Position numbers and translations under genes: made by a program | Source: Andeanibacterium sp035497315 | GTDB taxonomy: Bacteria; Pseudomonadota; Alphaproteobacteria; Sphingomonadales; Sphingomonadaceae | DNA length: 37,936 nucleotides | Reading direction: 5' to 3' | Assembly: GCA_035497315.1 (NCBI GenBank) | Contig: DATJDU010000066.1 | Coordinates: forward strand, 1 to 37,936 | Notes under the pieces: generated by a model | Seen by the model: only the letters and a program-made list of their open reading frames with translations | What the model was told of the DNA's origin: nothing | Databases searched by the model: none | Shown: positions 33,208-37,936 of the stretch, piece by piece | Layout: each line of letters starts with the position of its first letter | Numbering within the stretch: the stretch's first letter is position 1

Positions 33208-33359
33208 TGCTATCGTTCCAGTCCAGGTGCCTTTGGGAGAGGCTTCTTGGGACATTTCCGCCGGAGGGACAACCGGGGAACAGGGCGGGCGCGAGACGCC
33301 AAGAAACAGGGCGCCGCCTTCCATTGCCGGGCTGGCCTGCCGCGTCCATTGCCTGCCCC

Positions 33360-34253
33360 ATGGAAACGATCGAACCTGTCGTGGCGCTGGATGCGCGAGC
33401 CGAACTCGGCGAAAGCCCCATCTGGCATGCGGGCGAGAAGCGCCTCTATTGGGTCGATATCTTCCGCAGCGAGCTGCACCGCTTCGATCCGGCCAGCGGA
33501 ACCGACGAATGCCGCCGCTTCGATCAGGCATTGGGCTGCTTCGCCTTGCGCGCCAGGGGCGGCTTCCTGCTGGCGATGAAGGACGGGCTGGCCATGCTGG
33601 ATAGCTGGGAGGGCGATCCTGTGCCCTTCGGCGAGCAGATGCTGGCCGGAAAGCCCGATCTGCGCCTCAACGACGGTTGCACCGATCCCGCCGGGCGCTT
33701 CTGGGTGGGCGCGGTGAACGAGGCGAAGAGCGCTGCCGACGCCGGGCTCTATCGCGCCGAGGCCGATGGCACCGTGACCCTGATCGAAAGCGGGATGACC
33801 ACCTGCAATTCCGCCGCTTTCTCCGCCACCGGCACGATGTTCTGCCATGCCGACAGCCCCACCCACACGCTGCGCGCCTATGATGCCGATCCGGCCAGCG
33901 GCGCGCTGTCCAACCGCCGCGTCCTGCACCAGTTCCCCGAAGGCCAGGGCACGCCCGACGGCGGCTGGTTCGATCTGGAGGGCTGCTATTGGGTCGCGCT
34001 GTTCGGCCTGTCCGATGGCGGCGGCAAGGTAGTGCGGCTTTCCCCGCAAGGCGAAATCCTGACCACCGTCGAAATCCCCACGCACCGCACCACCATGATC
34101 GGCTTCGGCGGGGAGGATATGCGCACTGCCTATGTCACCAGCGCCCGCGCCCTGATGAGCGATGCAGAGCTGGAGCGGCATCCCTATGCCGGCGCGATCT
34201 TCTCCTTCCGGGTGGATGTTCCCGGCGTACCCGCCACGCCTTTCGCGGGATAG
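33360..34253 (+). CDS. SMP-30/gluconolactonase/LRE family protein
   Basis: A 297-residue six-bladed beta-propeller of the SMP-30 family, which hydrolyses sugar lactones. It opens with the metal ligand region AELGESPIWHAGEKRLYWVDI; further conserved sites are LRLNDGCTDPAGRFWVG, TCNSAAFSATGTMFCHADS and GTPDGGWFDLEGCYWVALFG, which supply the Glu, Asn and Asp ligands of the divalent metal. ATG 33360 is chosen because the longer open frame from 33147 has no homology. No sugar dehydrogenase genes are adjacent, so the lactone is unknown. Confidence 0.92.
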   Translation: METIEPVVALDARAELGESPIWHAGEKRLYWVDIFRSELHRFDPASGTDECRRFDQALGCFALRARGGFLLAMKDGLAMLDSWEGDPVPFGEQMLAGKPDLRLNDGCTDPAGRFWVGAVNEAKSAADAGLYRAEADGTVTLIESGMTTCNSAAFSATGTMFCHADSPTHTLRAYDADPASGALSNRRVLHQFPEGQGTPDGGWFDLEGCYWVALFGLSDGGGKVVRLSPQGEILTTVEIPTHRTTMIGFGGEDMRTAYVTSARALMSDAELERHPYAGAIFSFRVDVPGVPATPFAG

Positions 34254-34311
34254 GGTGCCTTCACCTTATCCGTCATTGTAGGGCAACACGCTTGGCCCTA
34301 TATCGCGGCCC

Positions 34312-35451
34312 ATGTCTTCCATACGCCCCTGGCGCGATATCATGCGCCGCAAGAGCCGCCAGATCATGGTGGGTGCCGTGCCCGTTGGCGGCGATGCGCC
34401 GATCACGGTGCAGACCATGACCAATACGCTCACTTCCGATCCGGTGGCCACGATCGACCAGATCCGCCGCTGCGAGGAAGCGGGCGCCGATATCATCCGC
34501 GTTTCCTGCCCGGATGTGGAAAGCACCGCGGCCTTCAAACAGATCGCCAGGGCCGCCCGCGTGCCGCTCGTTGCGGACATCCACTTCCACTATAAACGCG
34601 CGCTGGAAGCGGCCGATGCGGGCGCGGCCTGCCTGCGCATCAATCCCGGCAATATCGGCAGCAGCGAACGCGTGGCCGAAGTGGTGCGCGCGGCCAAGGC
34701 CAATGGCTGTTCCATCCGCATCGGCGTGAATGCCGGCAGCCTTGAGAAAGACCTGCTGGAAAAATATGGCGAGCCCTGCCCCGAGGCTCTCGTCGAAAGC
34801 GCGCTCGACCATATCAAGCTGCTGCAGGATCACGATTTCCACGAATATAAGGTGGCGGTGAAGGCCAGCGACGTGTTCCTGGCAGTCGCCGCCTATATGC
34901 AGCTGGCCGACGCGGTCGATTGCCCGCTGCACCTTGGCATTACCGAGGCGGGCGGGCTGATCGGCGGCACGGTGAAAAGCTCCATCGGCATCGGCAATCT
35001 GCTGTGGGCCGGTATCGGCGACACGATCCGCGTCTCCCTTTCGGCCGAGCCGGAAGAGGAAGTGCGCGTCGGCTATGAAATCCTCAAGAGCCTCGGCCTG
35101 CGCACGCGCGGGGTGCGCGTCGTCTCCTGCCCCAGTTGCGCGCGGCAGGGCTTCGACGTGATCCGCACCGTGGCCGCGCTGGAAGACCGGCTGAGCCACA
35201 TCAAGACGCCGATGAGCGTTTCGGTGCTGGGCTGCGTGGTCAACGGGCCGGGCGAAGCGCGCGAAACCGATATCGGCATCACCGGCGGCGGCGCGGGCAA
35301 GCATATGGTCTATCTCTCGGGCGTGACCGACCATCATGTGAACGATGCCGACATGCTGGACCACATCGTGAAGCTGGTGGAAGCCAAGGCGGCCGAGATC
35401 GATGCGGGCACTTCCGTCAGCATGGATACGATCCACGGGAAGGCCGCGTGA
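34312..35451 (+). CDS. ispG: 4-hydroxy-3-methylbut-2-enyl diphosphate synthase IspG
   Basis: A 379-residue enzyme of the MEP isoprenoid pathway that reduces MEcPP to HMBPP with a 4Fe-4S cluster. The N-terminal barrel begins RRKSRQIMVGAVPVGGDAPI and TVQTMTNT. The cluster ligands are in CPSCARQGFDVI (two Cys) and GCVVNGPGEA (third Cys). The last 4 bases overlap the GTG of the next gene, and three more genes follow with similar overlaps, so ispG leads an operon with genes of no known link to isoprenoids. Confidence 0.96.
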   Translation: MSSIRPWRDIMRRKSRQIMVGAVPVGGDAPITVQTMTNTLTSDPVATIDQIRRCEEAGADIIRVSCPDVESTAAFKQIARAARVPLVADIHFHYKRALEAADAGAACLRINPGNIGSSERVAEVVRAAKANGCSIRIGVNAGSLEKDLLEKYGEPCPEALVESALDHIKLLQDHDFHEYKVAVKASDVFLAVAAYMQLADAVDCPLHLGITEAGGLIGGTVKSSIGIGNLLWAGIGDTIRVSLSAEPEEEVRVGYEILKSLGLRTRGVRVVSCPSCARQGFDVIRTVAALEDRLSHIKTPMSVSVLGCVVNGPGEARETDIGITGGGAGKHMVYLSGVTDHHVNDADMLDHIVKLVEAKAAEIDAGTSVSMDTIHGKAA

Positions 35452-35771
35452 GGCACAGGCCCGCCTCCCCTCCCCTTCTCACGCAGGATAGCCTGCCCGC
35501 TACCCGCAAGCCGTCCCTCTCACGCGGCGCGGTCGCCACCGGGGCCAGCGCCACGGGAGCATCGGCCACTGGCGCGGCGGCACTGGGCAGCGGCGCGATC
35601 GGGGCGATCGCCATTGGCGCCTTCGCGCTGGGGGCCTTCGCCGTGGGCGCGCTCGCTATCGGGCGGCTGCGTGTCGGCAGTCTGGGTATCGGCAAGGCCC
35701 GCATCCGCAAACTCAGGATCGACGAGCTGGAAGTCGGCCGCATCATCCAGACGGGCACTGACGAGAAATGA
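35448..35771 (+). CDS. Small protein of about 15 five-residue Gly/Ala repeats, unknown function
   Basis: A 107-residue protein starting at GTG 35448, which overlaps the ispG stop (GTGA). Residues 1-27 are basic and proline-rich. Residues 28-102 divide into 15 consecutive five-residue units. Most have the pattern small-x-small-hydrophobic-Gly, such as AIAIG, AFALG, AFAVG, ALAIG, RLRVG, SLGIG; the last ones become charged (KARIR, KLRID, ELEVG). The pattern suits a right-handed beta-helix similar to pentapeptide repeats, though residues 43-72 are hydrophobic enough for a membrane helix pair. The 4-base overlaps on both sides (ispG and GNAT) argue strongly that it is translated. I do not recognise a named family. 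Confidence 0.8.
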   Translation: MRHRPASPPLLTQDSLPATRKPSLSRGAVATGASATGASATGAAALGSGAIGAIAIGAFALGAFAVGALAIGRLRVGSLGIGKARIRKLRIDELEVGRIIQTGTDEK

Positions 35772-36253
35772 GCCTTTCCATCCGGGCGGCTACTCCCGCC
35801 GACATGCCGCTGATCGCCTCGCTGATCCGGGCGCTGGCAGACTATGAAAAGCTGGCCCACGAAGTCCGCTTCGACGAGGCGGTGCTGGCGCAAAAGCTGT
35901 TCGGACCGCGTCCTTACGCCGAAGTGCTGATCGGCGAAGTGGATGGCGAGGCGCGCGGTTTCGCGCTGTTCTTCCATAATTTCTCCACCTTCGAAGGGCG
36001 GCCGGGGATTTACCTGGAAGATCTGTTTGTCATGCCCGAAGCGCGCGGCGCGGGGCTGGGCAAGGCCCTGCTGACCGAACTTGCCCGGCTGGCCGTGGAA
36101 CGCGATTGCGCCCGGCTGGAATGGTGGGTGCTGGACTGGAACGAGCCTTCCATCGGCTTCTACAAATCGCTCGGCGCGAAGATGATGGACGAATGGACCG
36201 TGATGCGTGTGGACGGCGATGCACTGACCGCGCTGGCGGGACAGGCGGAGTGA
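35768..36253 (+). CDS. GNAT family N-acetyltransferase, diamine-acetyltransferase-like
   Basis: A 161-residue GNAT protein resembling spermidine/spermine and diamine acetyltransferases: SIRAATPADMPLIASLIRALADYEKL at the start, FALFFHNFSTFEGRPGIYLEDLFVMPEARGAGLGKALL for motif A, and RLEWWVLDWNEPSIGFYKSLGAK near the end. These match the SSAT-like subgroup well, although polyamine acetylation is only inferred. ATG 35768 overlaps the repeat-protein stop, and its own stop overlaps the GST start (GTGA). Confidence 0.9.
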   Translation: MSLSIRAATPADMPLIASLIRALADYEKLAHEVRFDEAVLAQKLFGPRPYAEVLIGEVDGEARGFALFFHNFSTFEGRPGIYLEDLFVMPEARGAGLGKALLTELARLAVERDCARLEWWVLDWNEPSIGFYKSLGAKMMDEWTVMRVDGDALTALAGQAE

Positions 36254-36870
36254 AAATCTGGGGCCGCATCAATTCCACCAATGTCCGCAAAGTGCTGTGG
36301 TGTGCCGAGGAGCTTGGCCTCGCCTATGACCACATCAATGCAGGCGGCGCTTTTGGCGTGGTGAAAGACCCCTCCTATCTGGCGATGAATCCCAACGGGC
36401 TGGTGCCCTGCCTGCAGGATGGCGATCTGGTCCTTTGGGAATCGAACGCCATCGTCCGCTACCTTGCCCGCCAATATGGCGAAGGCCAATCATTCGTGGC
36501 GGCAAGCGCGGCCGACTGGGCCGCTGCCGACAAATGGATGGATTGGGCATCGCTCTCATTCGCCGTGCCGTTTCGTGAGCTGTTCTGGAATCTCGTGCGC
36601 TGCACCCCCGATCAACGCAACGAGGCCGAGATGAAGCGCGGTGAGGAACAATGCGCGCGACTGATGGCTTTTGCCGATCAAGGACTGTCCGGCTCGCGCT
36701 ATTTTTCCGGCAATGAGGCGGGCATCGGCGATGTCCCGTTGGGCTGCATTGCCTATGCCTGGTTCTCCCTGCCGATCGAGCACCCGCAGTTGCCCCACCT
36801 GAGCGCATGGTATGCGCGCCTGTGCGAACGCCCGGCCTATCGCAAGGCAGTGATGACCCCGCTCACCTGA
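36250..36870 (+). CDS. Glutathione S-transferase family protein
   Basis: A 206-residue GST with the thioredoxin-fold N-terminal domain (MKIWGRINSTNVRKVLWCAEELGL; MNPNGLVPCLQDGD; the glutathione gamma-glutamyl motif LWESNAIVRYLARQYG) and an all-helical C-terminal domain. The Ser in RINSTNVRK occupies the usual catalytic position. The GTG start at 36250 is inside the end of the GNAT gene. It is the last gene of the ispG chain. Substrate not known. Confidence 0.9.
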   Translation: MKIWGRINSTNVRKVLWCAEELGLAYDHINAGGAFGVVKDPSYLAMNPNGLVPCLQDGDLVLWESNAIVRYLARQYGEGQSFVAASAADWAAADKWMDWASLSFAVPFRELFWNLVRCTPDQRNEAEMKRGEEQCARLMAFADQGLSGSRYFSGNEAGIGDVPLGCIAYAWFSLPIEHPQLPHLSAWYARLCERPAYRKAVMTPLT

Positions 36871-36919
36871 GCTCCCACCATTCATTTTCCTCTCAGGAAT
36901 TTTGTGGCATAAAGGGGCA

Positions 36920-37543
36920 ATGAGCACGACATTCGACAGACGAAATCTGCTGAAGGTCGCAGGCGCCGCCGCCGCAATGGCCGCCCTGCCTAAGCGCGCC
37001 TTCGCGCAGGCTTCCCCGCTTTCGGAGCGGGATCGCAAGCTGCTGGACATCGCCCGGCGCGAGGTCGACCGGGCGGGTAGCGCCCTGTGGCGCAAGGATA
37101 TTGTGGGCATTGCCGATTACGGCGTCCATTCCGCCATTCCGCGCTTCCATTTCGCCAATATGGAAGCAGGCAATGTGCGCAGCTTTCTGGTGGCCCATGG
37201 CACCGGATCGGACCCGGATCATTCCGGCTTCCTGCAGCAATTCTCCAATGTGGAAGGCTCCAACGCCACCAGCCGCGGCGCCTATATCACCTGGGAATGG
37301 TACAAGGGCAAATATGGCACCTCGATCCGCCTCGGCGGGCTGGATCGGGATAATTCCAACGCCCTGCCCCGCGCCATCGTGATGCATTCGGCCGATTATG
37401 CCACGCAGGCCCATGTCGAAAAATGGGGCCGCCTCGGCCGTTCCAACGGCTGCTTCGCCATGAGCCCGGAGAATTTCAACGAAGCCCTGTGGCACCTTTC
37501 GGGCGGCAGGCTGCTCTATGCGGACCGGCTGGGGCTGGTCTGA
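36920..37543 (+). CDS. Tat-exported murein L,D-transpeptidase, YkuD_2 family
   Basis: A 207-residue protein with a Tat-type signal (DRRNLLK followed by a hydrophobic stretch, cleavage near residue 30, AFAQA) and a YkuD_2 domain. The catalytic elements are IVMHSADY with His156 and GRSNGCFAM with Ser175 and Cys178. YkuD_2 is distantly related to the YkuD domain of the gene at 3531, so the window holds two different transpeptidase families. The ATG has GGGG 3 bases upstream; MSTTF at 36920 is preferred over the in-frame codons before it. Confidence 0.9.
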   Translation: MSTTFDRRNLLKVAGAAAAMAALPKRAFAQASPLSERDRKLLDIARREVDRAGSALWRKDIVGIADYGVHSAIPRFHFANMEAGNVRSFLVAHGTGSDPDHSGFLQQFSNVEGSNATSRGAYITWEWYKGKYGTSIRLGGLDRDNSNALPRAIVMHSADYATQAHVEKWGRLGRSNGCFAMSPENFNEALWHLSGGRLLYADRLGLV

Positions 37544-37608
37544 GGGCAGCCCTGCCCCTCCCTTGCGCCTCCTCCCTCGTCACTCCCGCCTCCCTCGCCT
37601 TCTTTGTC

Positions 37609-37628
37609 ACCCCAGCGAAAGCTGGGGT
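37609..37628. repeat. Short palindrome with GAAA loop
   Basis: ACCCCAGC-GAAA-GCTGGGGT is a perfect 8-bp stem closed by a GAAA tetraloop. Palindromes built on this core are common between genes in sphingomonads. It stands 66 bases after the transpeptidase stop and could act as a terminator or mRNA end. Confidence 0.7.
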
Positions 37629-37682
37629 CGCTGGCCGTGTCGCGGGAGGTGAGCGATCCCGGCCCGACCGGAGGGAGGTTTA

Positions 37683-37700
37683 TCCTGAGCCTGCCGAAGG
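37683..37700 (+). repeat. Degenerate copy of the CCTGAGCCTGTCGAAGG repeat
   Basis: TCCTGAGCCTGCCGAAGG differs at one position from the core found at 31.33 and 31.42 kb. It stands alone, without an inverted partner. Confidence 0.6.
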
Positions 37701-37734
37701 GCTGGGATGACAATGTGGGGTTAGGTTATTTACC

Positions 37735-37763
37735 TTGACATTACGAACCATTTCGGTTATATG
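37735..37763 (+). promoter_or_regulatory. Strong sigma70-like promoter facing the right edge
   Basis: A consensus TTGACA (37735-37740) is followed after 17 bases by TATATG (37758-37763). This is the best housekeeping promoter match in the window. No reading frame with a clear ribosome site starts before the right edge, so the transcript begins with a leader of at least 165 bases. Confidence 0.7.
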
Positions 37764-37769
37764 CCCCAG

Positions 37770-37936
37770 CACCTTGCCCGTGATAGCAAACAGGCAAGTC
37801 CAATCCGGAGCAAGGCCAAGTCGACAGCATTGCTCCCTTGTTCGCATGAACAACGCGGCCGGTGCGGGTGTGTGCAAGCCGGGGGGCGTATCCCCGGATG
37901 GCAAAGCCTCTCGCGCCAGATGCGGTTACCGGATGG
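37770..37936 (+). other. Hairpin-rich leader region of a gene outside the window
   Basis: Three consecutive hairpins follow the promoter: CTTGCC/GGCAAG (37773-37778 with 37793-37798), TTGTTC-GCAT-GAACAA (37838-37853, perfect 6-bp stem and 4-base loop), and CCGGGG/CCCCGG (37879-37884 with 37892-37897). An ATG at 37846 lies in the second hairpin, has no ribosome site, and stays open to the edge for about 30 codons. The structure and length suggest a regulatory leader. A speF-type leader upstream of an ornithine decarboxylase gene is one possibility, unproven. Confidence 0.4.

Noticed and set aside
32317..33579. 420-codon open frame on the plus strand opposite the Kef-type antiporter
   Set aside because: It is antisense to membrane helices, rich in His, Gln and Arg, and lacks any domain.
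37846..37936. Open frame beginning MNNAAGAGVCKPGG at the right edge
   Set aside because: The ATG is buried in a hairpin without a ribosome site, and the peptide resembles nothing I recognise; a coding gene cannot be supported from this fragment.

Overview
The window is GC-rich chromosomal DNA from an alphaproteobacterium, most likely a member of the Sphingomonadales (Erythrobacteraceae or Sphingomonadaceae). The evidence is a NepR/EcfG general-stress pair, an RcdA-type (DUF1465) cell-cycle regulator, an EI-Ntr type PtsP, a prephenate dehydratase with an ESY-type ACT motif, and extragenic repeats of the type common in sphingomonads. The lineage is inferred from gene content only. Nearly all of it is dense coding sequence. 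I see no prophage, insertion sequence, CRISPR array or rRNA. There is one tRNA (Gln, CUG anticodon).

Layout, left part. 1-4.3 kb: the 3' part of a divergent phosphoenolpyruvate carboxylase homologue, an FkbM methyltransferase and a YkuD L,D-transpeptidase, all rightward. 4.3-9.9 kb: leftward genes for TilS, a CpoB/YbgF-like envelope protein, a RodZ-like protein, PtsP and a small DUF465 protein. 10.1-10.9 kb: a second DUF465 protein and RcdA. 11.0-13.7 kb: a general-stress block, with a CHASE-HWE sensor kinase leftward and nepR-ecfG divergent from it; a candidate EcfG-type promoter in the gap points at the kinase. 13.7-17 kb: an AI-2E family exporter, Fe superoxide dismutase and a dicarboxylate symporter.

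Middle part. 17.0-24.3 kb: glmM with a small zinc-ribbon protein (DUF1272), thiD, a LOG-family protein, tRNA-Gln, ppx/gppA overlapping rlmE, a strong bidirectional terminator, a membrane-anchored cytochrome c, and prephenate dehydratase. 24.4-31.3 kb: one long co-directional cluster DUF4129, DUF4350, MoxR ATPase, DUF58, SpoIIM-like, RDD and GNAT. Most of its junctions overlap by 4 bases. A 95-bp inverted-repeat element and a 15-bp tandem duplication sit between DUF58 and the SpoIIM-like gene. This is the least understood multi-gene system here.

Right part. A CPA2 (Kef-type) cation/proton antiporter runs leftward behind a large inverted extragenic repeat, followed by an SMP-30 family lactonase. 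Next is a tightly coupled chain: ispG, a 107-residue protein made of about 15 five-residue Gly/Ala repeats, a GNAT acetyltransferase and a glutathione S-transferase. A Tat-exported YkuD_2 L,D-transpeptidase follows. The window ends in a strong sigma70-like promoter and the start of a hairpin-rich leader whose gene lies outside.

The items most worth a second look are the period-5 repeat protein coupled to ispG, the PEPC homologue with altered catalytic motifs, the MoxR-DUF58 membrane cluster, the general-stress locus with a candidate EcfG promoter, the non-standard start of tilS, and the leader at the right edge.
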